From: Burkholderia lata
Lineage (GTDB): Bacteria > Pseudomonadota > Gammaproteobacteria > Burkholderiales > Burkholderiaceae
NCBI RefSeq assembly: GCF_902499335.1
Contig: NZ_CABVQK010000014.1
Span: 62,001 to 126,000 of the forward strand
Length of the DNA: 64,000 nt
Direction of reading: 5' to 3'
Shown: in pieces, positions 28,321 to 37,656 of the stretch
Layout: each line of letters begins with the position of its first letter
Numbering within the stretch: the stretch's first letter is position 1
The notes under the pieces: model-generated
Told to the model about the DNA's origin: nothing
What the model saw: only the letters and a program-made list of their open reading frames with translations
Database searches by the model: none
Position numbers and translations under genes: made by a program

Positions 28321-28737
28321 CTAGCCGCCCTGCTTGTAGTTGTTCAGCGCGTAGCCGCGGTCGCGGTAGAACCGGTAGCGGTCGCGGCCCGCGGCCAGCT
28401 CGTCCGGCGCGTTGCCGACCACTTCGAGCAGGCGCTCGAAGCGGGCGAACTGCGCGGGCACGGCTGCGCCGAGGTTCAGCAGCACATGATGATGCGGTGC
28501 GCGGTCGAGATCCGCGGCCAGCACGATCGGCGTGCCGGCTGCATGCTCGCTGTCGACACCGCAATGCGGGATGAAATCGAGCGGCGAAAACGTCCAGAGC
28601 CGCTCGTCGAGCGCGCGCAGGCGCGCGGGCTCGGCGAGCACGACGACCGGCTGCCCGGCCTGGTAGGCCTTGCGCAGCAGCCGGCACGCGTACTCGAGCG
28701 AATCGCCGACGTTCGAGTGGAAATCGATCCGCGTCAT
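28321..28737 (-). CDS. holC: DNA polymerase III chi subunit
   Basis: A protein of 138 residues that links the clamp loader to single-stranded-DNA-binding protein. It starts MTRIDFHSNVGDSLEYACRL with RLLRKAYQAGQPVVVLAEP, and has RLWTFSPLDFIPHC and HHHVLLNLG typical of HolC. It lies between pepA and the DUF2486 gene on the minus strand. The pepA-holC neighbourhood is conserved in many proteobacteria, with pepA 34 bases upstream here. Confidence 0.93.
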   Translation of the reverse strand: MTRIDFHSNVGDSLEYACRLLRKAYQAGQPVVVLAEPARLRALDERLWTFSPLDFIPHCGVDSEHAAGTPIVLAADLDRAPHHHVLLNLGAAVPAQFARFERLLEVVGNAPDELAAGRDRYRFYRDRGYALNNYKQGG

Positions 28738-28771
28738 CGCCCGTGCACCCGCATCGTCGTCAGCACCGCCA

Positions 28772-30283
28772 TCACTGGCCGGCGCGATCGATCAGGAACT
28801 GCGCGAGCAGCGGCACCGGACGGCCCGTCGCGCCCTTCGCCGCACCACCCTTCCATGCGGTGCCCGCGATGTCGAGGTGGGCCCACGGATAGCTTTCGGT
28901 GAAGCGCGACAGGAAGCACGCGGCCGTCACGGCGCCGGCCGGACGCCCGCCGATGTTCGCGAGATCCGCGAAGTTCGACTTCAGCTGATCCTGGTACTCG
29001 TCGTCGAGCGGCATACGCCATGCCGGGTCGTTCGCTTCGCGCGACGCGTCGAGCAGTTCGCCCGCGAGCGCGTCGTCCGTCGAGAACAGGCCGCTGTTGT
29101 GGCCGCCCAGCGCGATCACGCACGCGCCCGTCAGCGTGGCAACGTCGATCACGGCGGCCGGCTTGAAGCGCTCGGCATACGTGAGCGCGTCGCACAAGAT
29201 CAGGCGGCCTTCGGCGTCGGTGTTCAGCACCTCGATCGTCAGGCCCTTCATGCTGGTGACGATATCGCCCGGCTTCGTCGCGTTGCCGCCCGGCATGTTC
29301 TCGCAGGTCGGCACGATCGCGACGACGTTGATCTTCAGCCCCATCTCGGCAACCGCACGCATCGTGCCGAGCACGGAACCGGCGCCGCACATGTCGTACT
29401 TCATCTCGTCCATGCCCTCGCCCGGCTTCAGCGAGATGCCGCCCGTGTCGAACGTGATGCCCTTGCCGACCAGCACGACCGGCGCGGCCTTCACGGCGGC
29501 GCCCTGGTAGTGCAGCACGATGAACTGCGGCGGCTCGACCGACGCGCGCGCGACCGACAGGAACGAGCCCATCTTCAGCGCCTGGATCTGCTTGAGCCCG
29601 AGCACTTCCGCCTTCAGGCCCCAATCCTTCGCGATCTTCTTCGCGGTGTTGCCGAGGTAGGTCGGCGTGCAGACGTTGCCCGGCAGGTTGCCGAGGTCGC
29701 GGGTGAGATCCATCCCGTTCGCGAGCGCAACGGCCTGCTTGACCGCGACCTTCGCGGCCTTTTCGTCGGACGGATCGACACTGAACACGACGCGCTTGAG
29801 CGTATGCGACGCCGGTTCCGGCTTGCTCTTCATCTGCGTGAAGCGGTAGGTCTCGTTGCGCAGCGCAAGAATCGCCGCGCGCACGCCCCAGTCGGAGCTG
29901 CGCTCGTCGACCGGCAGTTGCGCGAGCGTGAACGTAACCTGGACGACCTTGGTCGCCAGCAGCGCGCGCCATGCGGCCGTCACGGCATCGTTATAGGCTT
30001 TCTGATTGAAAGCATCCTGCTTGCCGAGGCCGACGAGCAGCACGCGCGACGCGCCGATGCCCGACACTTCGTGCAGGAACAGCGTCTTGCCGCGCTTGCC
30101 GTCCATGTCGCCGGCCTTCACCACGCGCGAAATCAGCCCCTTGGTGGCCGTGTCGATGTCGAGCGCCGCGCCCGAGAGGGTCTGCGCCTCGAAGATGCCG
30201 AGCACGATGCAGTCGGACTTCCCGGTCAGGAACCCCTTGGCCTCGCCTTTGCTCCAATCACAGCCTTTTATGCTAAAGTCCAT
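28772..30283 (-). CDS. pepA: Leucyl aminopeptidase
   Basis: A cytosolic M17 metallopeptidase of 503 residues that removes N-terminal amino acids. The signature NTDAEGRL is at residues 354-361. The metal ligands are in KGITFDTGG (around 274-282) and [11 protein letters not shown] (around 294-303). The N-terminal domain, roughly residues 1-160, is the less conserved part. E. coli PepA also binds DNA as a regulator; that cannot be judged here. It is transcribed away from lptF, with 122 bases between the starts. Confidence 0.96.
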   Translation of the reverse strand: MDFSIKGCDWSKGEAKGFLTGKSDCIVLGIFEAQTLSGAALDIDTATKGLISRVVKAGDMDGKRGKTLFLHEVSGIGASRVLLVGLGKQDAFNQKAYNDAVTAAWRALLATKVVQVTFTLAQLPVDERSSDWGVRAAILALRNETYRFTQMKSKPEPASHTLKRVVFSVDPSDEKAAKVAVKQAVALANGMDLTRDLGNLPGNVCTPTYLGNTAKKIAKDWGLKAEVLGLKQIQALKMGSFLSVARASVEPPQFIVLHYQGAAVKAAPVVLVGKGITFDTGGISLKPGEGMDEMKYDMCGAGSVLGTMRAVAEMGLKINVVAIVPTCENMPGGNATKPGDIVTSMKGLTIEVLNTDAEGRLILCDALTYAERFKPAAVIDVATLTGACVIALGGHNSGLFSTDDALAGELLDASREANDPAWRMPLDDEYQDQLKSNFADLANIGGRPAGAVTAACFLSRFTESYPWAHLDIAGTAWKGGAAKGATGRPVPLLAQFLIDRAGQ

Positions 30284-30405
30284 CGCGCTTGTCCTCGGAT
30301 AAAATCTGGGCTAAGGATGAAAGCCGCAATTATCCGCTATTTTTCCCGTGGCGGCGCGAGCGCTCCACCACGCGTGCGCAGCCTCCCGCCCTCTTCTCAT
30401 CAAGA

Positions 30406-31497
30406 ATGATCTTCGAACGCTCCCTCCAGCGCGAGCTTGCGTATACGGCTGGCGCCGTGTTCATGGTGCTGCTCACGATCATGCTCACGACGATGATGAT
30501 CCGCATCGTCGGCTACGCCGCGTCCGGTGAAATCGATCCGCGGGACGTCCTCGTGCTGATCGGCCTCACCGTGATCGGCTACCTCGCCGTGATGCTCGTC
30601 GTCACGCTGTTCGTGTCGATCCTGTTCGTGCTGACCCGGTGGTACCGGGACTCCGAAATGGTCGTGTGGCTCGCGTCGGGCGTGAGCCTCACGCGCCTCA
30701 TCAAGCCGATCGGCGTGTTCGCCACGCCGATCGTGCTGCTGATCGCCTTCTTCGCGTTCGTCGGCTGGCCGTGGTCGAACCAGCAGAGCAAGATGATCAA
30801 GGCGCGCTTCCAGCAGCGCGACGAGATTTCGCTGCTCGCGCCGGGCCAGTTCCGCGAGTCGGCCGCGAACCACCGCGTGTTCTTCATCGAGAAGATGACG
30901 CCCGACCAGAGCAAGGTGCAGAACGTGTTCGTGACCTCGACCGAGAACGGCAAGGTCAACGTGGTCGTGTCGCAGACGGGCCATACGGAAACGCACGACG
31001 GCAGCCGCTTCGTCGTCCTGGAGGACGGCCGCCGCTACGACGGCACGCCCGGCCAGCCGAACTTCAAGATCATGGAGTTCGAGCGCTACGGCGTGAAGAT
31101 CACGAGCACGCCGGTCACCAACGTGCCGACCACCAACAGCACACCCACCCTGGACCTGCTGCGCAACCCGACGCGCGACAACCTCGCGGAATTCGCGTGG
31201 CGCGCGGGGCTGCCGCTGATCGCGATCAACCTGTTGGTGCTCGGCATTCCGCTGTCGTACCAGAACCCGCGCCGCAGCCGCACGATCAACCTCGTAATGG
31301 CCGTGCTGATCTACCTCACGTACTCGAACCTGCTGAACGTGGTGCAGTCGCAGATCGAGCAGGGCAAGATGTCGTTCGGCGTCGGCCTGGTCGGCCTGCA
31401 CGCGCTCGTCGCGGTGATCGTCGCCGTGATCTTCTGGTTGCGCGTGCGCAATCGTCCGCTGTTTACACGCGCGCTGTTCGGCCGCTCGGGGGCATGA
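30406..31497 (+). CDS. lptF: Lipopolysaccharide export permease LptF
   Basis: A protein of 363 residues of the YjgP/YjgQ family. It starts MIFERSLQRELAYTAGAVFM, has three hydrophobic segments, a large periplasmic beta-jellyroll (about residues 100-260), and three more membrane segments. With LptG and the ATPase LptB it extracts lipopolysaccharide from the inner membrane. lptG follows after 3 bases. The frame is open 39 codons further, but that extension lies over the divergent promoter region of pepA. The pepA/lptFG divergent arrangement is a familiar one. Confidence 0.95.
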   Translation: MIFERSLQRELAYTAGAVFMVLLTIMLTTMMIRIVGYAASGEIDPRDVLVLIGLTVIGYLAVMLVVTLFVSILFVLTRWYRDSEMVVWLASGVSLTRLIKPIGVFATPIVLLIAFFAFVGWPWSNQQSKMIKARFQQRDEISLLAPGQFRESAANHRVFFIEKMTPDQSKVQNVFVTSTENGKVNVVVSQTGHTETHDGSRFVVLEDGRRYDGTPGQPNFKIMEFERYGVKITSTPVTNVPTTNSTPTLDLLRNPTRDNLAEFAWRAGLPLIAINLLVLGIPLSYQNPRRSRTINLVMAVLIYLTYSNLLNVVQSQIEQGKMSFGVGLVGLHALVAVIVAVIFWLRVRNRPLFTRALFGRSGA

Positions 31498-31500
31498 TCG

Positions 31501-32649
31501 ATGCGGCTCTATGAAAAGTACTTCGCGCGGCAGATCTACGTCACGTTCGTCTTCATCCTGTTCGCGTTCTCGGGCCTGTTCTTCTTCTTCGACCTGATCA
31601 GCGAACTGAACTCGGTCGGGCACGGCAACTACAAGTTCGGCTACGCGGTGCTGCGCGTCGCGCTGCAGACCCCATCGCGCTTCTACGAGATCATCCCGGT
31701 CGCCGCGCTGATCAGCGCGATCTACGTGTTCGCGCAAATGGCTGCGAACTCGGAATTCACGATCTTCCGCGTGTCGGGCCTCGCGACCAACCAGGCGCTG
31801 CGCTCGCTCCTGAAGATCGGCGTGCCGCTCGTGATCGTCACCTACCTGATCGGCGAATTCGTCGGCCCGTACGCCGACCAGCTGTCCGAACGCGTGCGGC
31901 TGCAGGCGCTCGGCGCGTCGGTGTCGTCGAACTTCCAGTCGGGTGTGTGGGTGAAGGACACGCTCGCGGCCCGTGAAAACGGCGAGCAGGTCACGCGCTT
32001 CGTCAACGTCGGCAGCCTGTCGCCCGACTCGACGATCAGCAACGTGCGCATCTACGAATTCGATTCGAAATTCGAGCTGCGCAACGTGCGGATCGCGCAG
32101 ACGGGCCGCTACGAGCCGCCCGGCCACTGGCTGCTGAAGGGCGTCACCGAAACGGAGCTGACGCCGATCAAGCCGATCAGCGGCCAGCCGGCCGACGCGC
32201 TGAATCCCGTGTACCGGTCGCAGCAGGTATCGCTGCCCGAATACCGGCTGCGCTCGGACCTGACGCCGCAGATCCTGTCGGTGCTGCTCGTGTCGCCGGA
32301 GCGCATGTCGATCATCAACCTGTTCCGCTACATCCAGCATTTGCGCGAGAACCAGCAGGACACGCAGCGCTACGACATCGCGCTGTGGCGCAAGCTGCTG
32401 TATCCGTTCGCGGTGTTCGTGATGCTCGTGCTGTCGCTGCCGTTCGCGTACCTGCACACGCGTGCGGGCGTGGTCGGCGTGAAGGTGTTCGGCGGCATCA
32501 TGCTCGGCATGAGCTTCCAGCTCCTCAATACGCTGTTCTCGCACATCGGCACGCTGAACACGTGGCCCGCGCCGCTCACCGCGGCGACGCCGGGCCTGAT
32601 CTATCTCGCGCTCGGCCTGTTCTCGCTCAAGTGGGTCGACCGGCACTGA
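31501..32649 (+). CDS. lptG: Lipopolysaccharide export permease LptG
   Basis: A protein of 382 residues, the partner of LptF in the LptB2FG exporter. It starts MRLYEKYFARQIYVTFVFIL with the first membrane helix and has the periplasmic jellyroll between about residues 95 and 280. FAYLHTRAGVVGVKVFGGI and a final helix end the chain at LKWVDRH. It follows lptF after 3 bases, so the pair is translated together. cbiX follows after 27 bases and may share the transcript. Confidence 0.95.
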   Translation: MRLYEKYFARQIYVTFVFILFAFSGLFFFFDLISELNSVGHGNYKFGYAVLRVALQTPSRFYEIIPVAALISAIYVFAQMAANSEFTIFRVSGLATNQALRSLLKIGVPLVIVTYLIGEFVGPYADQLSERVRLQALGASVSSNFQSGVWVKDTLAARENGEQVTRFVNVGSLSPDSTISNVRIYEFDSKFELRNVRIAQTGRYEPPGHWLLKGVTETELTPIKPISGQPADALNPVYRSQQVSLPEYRLRSDLTPQILSVLLVSPERMSIINLFRYIQHLRENQQDTQRYDIALWRKLLYPFAVFVMLVLSLPFAYLHTRAGVVGVKVFGGIMLGMSFQLLNTLFSHIGTLNTWPAPLTAATPGLIYLALGLFSLKWVDRH

Positions 32650-32676
32650 GCGCCGCGTCATGACGGAGGCTTCGAC

Positions 32677-33060
32677 ATGAGTTCGCACGGCATCGTCCTG
32701 TTCGGCCATGGCGCCCGCGACCCACGCTGGGCCGAGCCGTTCGAGCGGCTCGCCGCGCGGCTGCGCGGCGCCCCCTCCCCCGCTGCGCACGTGTCGCTCG
32801 CGTTCCTCGAGCTGATGACGCCGTCGCTCGGTGACGCGATCGCCGCGCAGGTCGCGGCCGGTTGCTCGCACATCACCGTGGTGCCCGTGTTCTTCGGCCA
32901 GGGCGGCCATGTCCGCCGCGACCTGCCGCAGCTCGTCGACGCATGCCGCGCCGCGCATCCGGGTGTCGAGATCCGCTGCGCGACGGCCGTCGGCGAAGAC
33001 GACGGCGTGCTCGACGCGATCGCGCGCTACTGCATCGACCAAATCGGCGACGACGCGTAA
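32677..33060 (+). CDS. cbiX: Single-domain sirohydrochlorin chelatase, CbiX-like
   Basis: A protein of 127 residues, the small form of the CbiX/SirB family. Metal-binding His residues are in VLFGHGARDPRWAEP and FFGQGGHVRRDLP. It inserts iron or cobalt into sirohydrochlorin. Because cobA and cysI lie close by, an iron-inserting role for sirohaem is more likely than cobalamin ring synthesis, but that is inference. It has its own ribosome site (GGAGG) and ends at a bidirectional terminator before convergent cobA. Eukaryote-like or archaeal CbiXS would be a similar size. Confidence 0.9.
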   Translation: MSSHGIVLFGHGARDPRWAEPFERLAARLRGAPSPAAHVSLAFLELMTPSLGDAIAAQVAAGCSHITVVPVFFGQGGHVRRDLPQLVDACRAAHPGVEIRCATAVGEDDGVLDAIARYCIDQIGDDA

Positions 33061-33083
33061 ATCACGCAGTCGCGGCCCACAAA

Positions 33084-33116
33084 GAAAAAGCGCTGGCTTG
33101 CACCAGCGCTTTTTTC
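33084..33116. terminator. Bidirectional intrinsic terminator between cbiX and cobA
   Basis: An 8-bp stem AGCGCTGG/CCAGCGCT (33089-33110) has a 6-base loop, an A run before it and a T run after it. It ends cbiX on plus and the cys operon on minus. Confidence 0.92.
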
Positions 33117-33141
33117 GTTTGGGACTCCAGCCGGATCCCGC

Positions 33142-33891
33142 TCAGGCGGCATTGCGCAGCGAATCGCCCGCCTTGGCCTGCCCGGCGCGCTCGGCGAACG
33201 CGTCGCCGATCATCAGCAGGCTCGGTTCCGCAGGATCGAGCCACGCCTGCGCGTCGCCCGCCGCCATCTGCGCGAGCGTCAGCGTCAGCGTGCGCTCGCG
33301 CGCGGTGCTGCACGCCTCGACGATCGCCACGGGCGTCGCCGGCGCGCGGCCCGCGTCGATCAGTTCCTGCGCGATGCCGGGTGCGCTGTCGCGGCCCATG
33401 TAGTAGACGATCGAATCGGCGCGCGCAGCTTCGCGGATCTCGTCACTGCCCGGCGCGCGGCTGTGCGTCGCGAACGCAACGCTGCGCGACACGCCGCGTA
33501 GCGTCAGCGAACGCTTCAGCGTCGCCGCGCCGGCCAGCGCCGCGGTGATGCCCGGCACGACCTCGTAGTCGATGCCGGCCGCTTCCAGTGCGCGCATCTC
33601 CTCTTCGGCACGACCGAACAGCATCGGGTCGCCGCCCTTCAGCCGGACGACGCACGCATGCTCGCGTGCCGCATCGACGATCTGCTTGTTGATGAAGTGC
33701 TGCGCGGTCGAGCGCTGCCCGCAGCGCTTGCCGACCGCGATCCGGCGCGCGTTCGGCGCGTAGTCGAGCATCGCGGGCTCGACGAGCGCGTCGTGCAGCA
33801 CGACGTCCGCCTGCTCGAGCAGCCGCGCGCCGCGCACCGTGATGAGGTCGGCCGCGCCCGGCCCTGCTCCGATCAGATACACCTTGCCCAT
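33142..33891 (-). CDS. cobA: Uroporphyrinogen-III C-methyltransferase
   Basis: A single-domain SUMT of 249 residues that methylates uroporphyrinogen III twice to precorrin-2. It starts MGKVYLIGAGPGAADLITVRG, with VVLHDALVEPAML, VRLKGGDPMLFGRAEEEMRA and GITAALAGAATLKRSLTLRG, all SUMT signatures. Because it is the last gene of the sulfate-reduction operon, its likely purpose is sirohaem for CysI. It lacks the CysG dehydrogenase/ferrochelatase domain. The dehydrogenase step is not encoded in the window; CbiX could do the metal insertion. Confidence 0.94.
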   Translation of the reverse strand: MGKVYLIGAGPGAADLITVRGARLLEQADVVLHDALVEPAMLDYAPNARRIAVGKRCGQRSTAQHFINKQIVDAAREHACVVRLKGGDPMLFGRAEEEMRALEAAGIDYEVVPGITAALAGAATLKRSLTLRGVSRSVAFATHSRAPGSDEIREAARADSIVYYMGRDSAPGIAQELIDAGRAPATPVAIVEACSTARERTLTLTLAQMAAGDAQAWLDPAEPSLLMIGDAFAERAGQAKAGDSLRNAA

Positions 33892-33961
33892 GTTTGTCGC
33901 TTCGCCTTCCAGCGGACGTCGGCTCCGGCCCGCGCCGCCGCAAGGCGGCGCGGTTTCCCGG

Positions 33962-35278
33962 TTACGCCGAGAACGCCCGGATCATCCCTGCGGCGACCGT
34001 GTGGTGCGTCGCCTCGTCGATCAGCACGAACGCGCCGGTACCCGGATGCGCGTCGTACGTGTCGCAAACGATCGGCTTCTGCAGCGTCAGCGCGACGCGG
34101 CCGATGTCGTTCATCTTCAGCTCGTGACGGTCGGTCGCGTGCGACAGCGTGTGCACGTCGAGCACCTGCTTGACGCCGCCGATCTTCGCGAACACCGTGC
34201 TGGTGGTCTGCTTCAGCAGGTACTTGCGCTGCGGCGACAGCGGCGTCTCGTCGAACCAGCACAGATCGGCTTCGAGCTTCTTCGCCGGCTCGACCGGCTC
34301 GCCGGACGTGACGAACATGTCGCCGCGCGACACGTCGACGTCTTCCGCGAGGCGGATCGTCACGGTCTGGCCCGCGAACGCGTGCGGAACGGACGCGGTG
34401 CCGCCCGGCACCGGCGCGACGATCTCGGCGATCGTTGCCGTGCGGTTCGACGGCAGCACGGCGATCGCGTCGCCGACCTTCACTTCGCCCGACTCGATAC
34501 GGCCCATGTAGCCGCGGAAATCGTCGGCCGAGCTGCCGTCCTGGCGCGCGACCCACTGCACCGGGAAGCGCAGCGCGTCATGCGCCTGCGTCTCGACCGG
34601 CAGCGATTCGAGCACGTCGAGCAGCGGCTCGCCCGCGTACCACGGCATGCGCTCGCTCGCGCCGACGATGTTGTCGCCCTTCAGCGCCGACACCGGCACG
34701 AAGCGCACGTCGCTCAGGCCGAGCTGCTTCGCGAGCGTGACGTACGCGTCGCGGATCTCGTTGAAGCGTGCTTCGCTGTAGTCGACGAGGTCCATCTTGT
34801 TGATCGCGACGATCACGTGCTGCAGCGCAAGCAGCTTGACGATCGCGCTGTGGCGCTTGGTCTGCGGCAGCAGGTCGGCCACGCCGTTCTCGATCGTCAC
34901 GCGCGTCGCGTCGATCAGGATGATCGCCGCGTGCGCGGTCGATGCGCCCGTCACCATGTTGCGCGTGTACTGCTCGTGGCCCGGCGTATCGGCGATGATG
35001 AACTTGCGCTTCGCGGTCGCGAAGTAGCGGTACGCGACGTCGATCGTGATGCCCTGCTCGCGCTCGGCTTCGAGGCCGTCGGTCAGCAGCGCGAGGTCGA
35101 GCTCGTCGCCGACCGTACGCTTGTTCTTCGCGCGCGACAGCGCGGACAGCTGGTCGGACAGCACGGCCTTGCTGTCGTACAGCAGGCGGCCGATCAGTGT
35201 GCTTTTGCCATCGTCGACGCTGCCCGCGGTGATGAAGCGCAGCACGCCGAGGTCTTCGTTGTTCTCGATGATGCTCAT
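33962..35278 (-). CDS. cysN: Sulfate adenylyltransferase subunit 1, GTPase
   Basis: The GTPase subunit of ATP sulfurylase, 438 residues, which couples GTP hydrolysis to APS formation by CysD. P-loop GSVDDGKST is at residues 19-27, DTPGHEQYTRNM is switch II, and INKMDL is the base-recognition motif. EF-Tu-like beta-barrel domains follow. It has no C-terminal APS kinase (CysC) domain, consistent with direct APS reduction by the CysH next door. cysD is 22 bases upstream. A 9-bp GNRA-loop hairpin lies between cysN and cobA. Confidence 0.96.
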   Translation of the reverse strand: MSIIENNEDLGVLRFITAGSVDDGKSTLIGRLLYDSKAVLSDQLSALSRAKNKRTVGDELDLALLTDGLEAEREQGITIDVAYRYFATAKRKFIIADTPGHEQYTRNMVTGASTAHAAIILIDATRVTIENGVADLLPQTKRHSAIVKLLALQHVIVAINKMDLVDYSEARFNEIRDAYVTLAKQLGLSDVRFVPVSALKGDNIVGASERMPWYAGEPLLDVLESLPVETQAHDALRFPVQWVARQDGSSADDFRGYMGRIESGEVKVGDAIAVLPSNRTATIAEIVAPVPGGTASVPHAFAGQTVTIRLAEDVDVSRGDMFVTSGEPVEPAKKLEADLCWFDETPLSPQRKYLLKQTTSTVFAKIGGVKQVLDVHTLSHATDRHELKMNDIGRVALTLQKPIVCDTYDAHPGTGAFVLIDEATHHTVAAGMIRAFSA

Positions 35279-35300
35279 GGTGTGAATGTCCTCGTGTGCT

Positions 35301-36263
35301 TCAGAAATAACCTTGCTTCTTGCGCTGTTCCATCGCGGCTTCGGATGCCTGGTCGTCCATCCGGGTCGCGCCGCGCTCGGTGATCTCGGTCACCGCCGTC
35401 TCGGCGATGATCTTCTCGACGTCGTCCGCGTCGCTCTCGACCGGGCACGTGCAGGAAATGTCGCCGACCGTGCGGAAGCGCACCTGCGCGAGCTCGCTCG
35501 TCTCGCCGTCACGCATCGGCGTGAGCGGCGTGACGGGCACGAGCAGCCCGTTGCGGCGCACGATCTCGCGCTCGTGCGCGTAATAGATCGACGGCAGTTC
35601 GAGGTTTTCGCGCGCGATGTACTGCCACACGTCGAGCTCGGTCCAGTTCGAGATCGGGAACACGCGCAGGTGCTCGCCCTTGTGCAGGCGCGCGTTGTAC
35701 AGGCTCCACAGTTCCGGGCGCTGTGCCTTCGGATCCCACTGGCCGAATTCGTCGCGGAACGAGAAGATGCGTTCCTTCGCACGCGCCTTCTCTTCGTCGC
35801 GGCGCGCGCCGCCGATCAGCGCCGTGTAGCCGTACTGCTCGATCGTCTCGAGCAGCGTGACGGCCTGCGCGGCATTGCGCGAATCGGTTTCGCGGCGCAG
35901 CACGACCGTGCCGCGCTTGATCGAATCCTCGACATGGCCGACAACCAGCTCGGCGCCGAGCTCTTTCGCGCGGCGATCGCGGAAGTCGATCACTTCTTCG
36001 TAGTTGTGGCCCGTGTCGATGTGCACGAGCGGGAACGGCAGCGTCGTCTTGCGGTTCGCGCCGAGGCCGAATGCCTTCAGTGCCAGATGCAGCACGACGA
36101 CCGAATCCTTGCCGCCCGAGAACAACAGTGCCGGCTTGCTGCATTCGGCGACCAGTTCGCGCAGGATGTGGATCGACTCGGCTTCGAGCCAGTCGAGGTG
36201 GCCCATGCGGTTGTCGGCACCGGTGGGCGGGGCAAAGGCGGATTGCTCGAGCGTCGTGCTCAT
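35301..36263 (-). CDS. cysD: Sulfate adenylyltransferase subunit 2
   Basis: The catalytic ATP-sulfurylase subunit, 320 residues from the ATG at 36263. The PP-loop SGGKDSVV lies in KPALLFSGGKDSVVVLHLAL. Other family features are FPLVHIDTGHNYEEVIDFRD and FPISNWTELDVWQYI, and the C-terminus ends KKQGYF, as in CysD. It converts sulfate and ATP to APS with CysN. It lies between cysH and cysN on the minus strand. The frame runs on to 36317 into the cysH-cysD gap, but MSTTLEQSAFAPP is the family-like start. Confidence 0.96.
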   Translation of the reverse strand: MSTTLEQSAFAPPTGADNRMGHLDWLEAESIHILRELVAECSKPALLFSGGKDSVVVLHLALKAFGLGANRKTTLPFPLVHIDTGHNYEEVIDFRDRRAKELGAELVVGHVEDSIKRGTVVLRRETDSRNAAQAVTLLETIEQYGYTALIGGARRDEEKARAKERIFSFRDEFGQWDPKAQRPELWSLYNARLHKGEHLRVFPISNWTELDVWQYIARENLELPSIYYAHEREIVRRNGLLVPVTPLTPMRDGETSELAQVRFRTVGDISCTCPVESDADDVEKIIAETAVTEITERGATRMDDQASEAAMEQRKKQGYF

Positions 36264-36339
36264 GATTTCAGTCCTTCTCTTCTGGGTTCGTGCCGCCCGC
36301 TGTCGCAGGCGGCGCAATATTCAGTTTCTTGTCAGGCTT

Positions 36340-37092
36340 TCAGTGCGAGGCGCCGGCAACGGCTTCCGCGGGAATCGGCGTGATCGTCGTGATGTGCAGC
36401 CCGCATTCCTTCGTATCGCGCGACTCCCACCACCAGCGGCCCGCACGGCTGTCCTCGCCGGGACGGATCGCCCGCGTACAAGGCTCGCAGCCGATACTCG
36501 GGTAGCCGCGCGCATGCAGCGGATTCACCGGCACGTCAAACGCGTTAAGGTACGTCCACACGTCGCTTTCCGTCCAGTCGGCGAGCGGGTTGTACTTCGC
36601 GATCCCGCGCGCTTCGTCCTGTTCTTCCTCGTGCAGCTCGGCACGCGTGACCGACTGTTCGCGGCGCTGGCCCGTGACCCATGCGCCGACGTCCGACAGC
36701 GCGCGGTTCAACGGCTCGACCTTGCGGATGTGGCAGCACGACTTGCGCAGCTCGACGCTCTCGTAGAACGCGTTCAGGCCGTGCTCGGCGACGTACTGGT
36801 CGACCGCGTCCTGTTGCGGATGGAACTGCTCGATCTCGTAGCCGTAGCGCTCGCGCACCCGGTCGATCATGCCGAGCGTTTCCGCGTGCAGGCGGCCCGT
36901 GTTCAGCGAGAAGATGCCGATTCGCACGCCCTTCGACAGGATCGCATGCGTCAGCAGCATGTCTTCCGCCGCGAGGCTGCTCGCGAACTTCACCTTCTCG
37001 TGGCGGGCACCGATCTGCGCGAGCAGCGCGTCGAGGCGCTCGACCTTCGCGGCGAGTTCCGGCGTCAGCGCGGTGGCGGTCGCGGTGCTCAT
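36340..37092 (-). CDS. cysH: Assimilatory APS/PAPS reductase CysH
   Basis: A protein of 250 residues that reduces APS (adenylyl sulfate) to sulfite. The PP-loop region KVKFASSLAAEDMLLT is near residue 38. Two cysteine pairs, KSCCHIRKVEPL and IGCEPCTRAI, are the [4Fe-4S] ligands that mark the APS-type enzyme, and the catalytic Cys is in ECGLH near the end. This fits CysN without a kinase domain. The ATG overlaps the stop codon of the DUF934 gene by 4 bases. The frame stays open upstream over that gene, and MSTATATALTPEL is the likely start. Confidence 0.93.
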   Translation of the reverse strand: MSTATATALTPELAAKVERLDALLAQIGARHEKVKFASSLAAEDMLLTHAILSKGVRIGIFSLNTGRLHAETLGMIDRVRERYGYEIEQFHPQQDAVDQYVAEHGLNAFYESVELRKSCCHIRKVEPLNRALSDVGAWVTGQRREQSVTRAELHEEEQDEARGIAKYNPLADWTESDVWTYLNAFDVPVNPLHARGYPSIGCEPCTRAIRPGEDSRAGRWWWESRDTKECGLHITTITPIPAEAVAGASH

Positions 37093-37631
37093 GCGCCCAC
37101 CTTGGCGTCGGCCGCGGCGGCGCGGCGGCGGAACAGCGGCGCCGGCTCGTCGAACGCGCCCTGGTAACGCTGCGTGAATTCCGTGAACGCATTCAGCGCG
37201 TCGTGGATGTCCTTGTCGGCGCGCACCGCATACGCGTCGAAGCCGCAACGCGACATGTACAGCAACTGGTCGCGCAGCACGTCGCCGATCGCGCGCAGTT
37301 CACCCGTCCAGCCGTGACGCTCGCGCAGCAGGCGCGCGATGCTGTAGCCGCGGCCGTCCGCGAAGCGCGGGAACTCGACGGCGATCAGCGAAATCGCGCC
37401 GAAATCGGCCACGAGATCGGCCGGCTCGCTGTCCGGTGCGAGCCACACGCCGAGCTCGTCCTTCGTCTTCGCGGCGACGAGCGCCGCGCGCTCGGCCTGC
37501 CACAACGCGAACGGCACCAGCACCTTGCCGGCCGGCAACGCGTCGACCGCGGGCAGCGCACCGTCTTCCGCCGCGCGCACGACCTGCCATGCATCGTCGA
37601 TCACTGCGCGGTTCTTGATAATCGAAGCCAT
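37089..37631 (-). CDS. DUF934 domain protein of the sulfate-reduction operon
   Basis: A cytoplasmic protein of 180 residues with the family motif FPRFADGRGYSIARLLRER, followed by RHGWTGELRAIGDVLRDQ and LYMSRCGFDAYAV. DUF934 proteins are found between cysI and cysH in many beta- and gamma-proteobacteria. No catalytic role is established that I can name; a link to sulfite reductase or APS reductase function is the inference from position. It lies 25 bases after cysI and overlaps cysH by 4 bases. It has no obvious metal-binding pair of cysteines. Confidence 0.9.
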   Translation of the reverse strand: MASIIKNRAVIDDAWQVVRAAEDGALPAVDALPAGKVLVPFALWQAERAALVAAKTKDELGVWLAPDSEPADLVADFGAISLIAVEFPRFADGRGYSIARLLRERHGWTGELRAIGDVLRDQLLYMSRCGFDAYAVRADKDIHDALNAFTEFTQRYQGAFDEPAPLFRRRAAAADAKVGA

Positions 37632-37656
37632 CTGCTAATTCCTTCTACCCGGTTGG

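Noticed and set aside
32677-33060. CbiX as evidence of anaerobic cobalamin ring synthesis at this locus
   Set aside because: No other cbi ring genes are present, and cobA plus cysI next door make sirohaem the more likely product.
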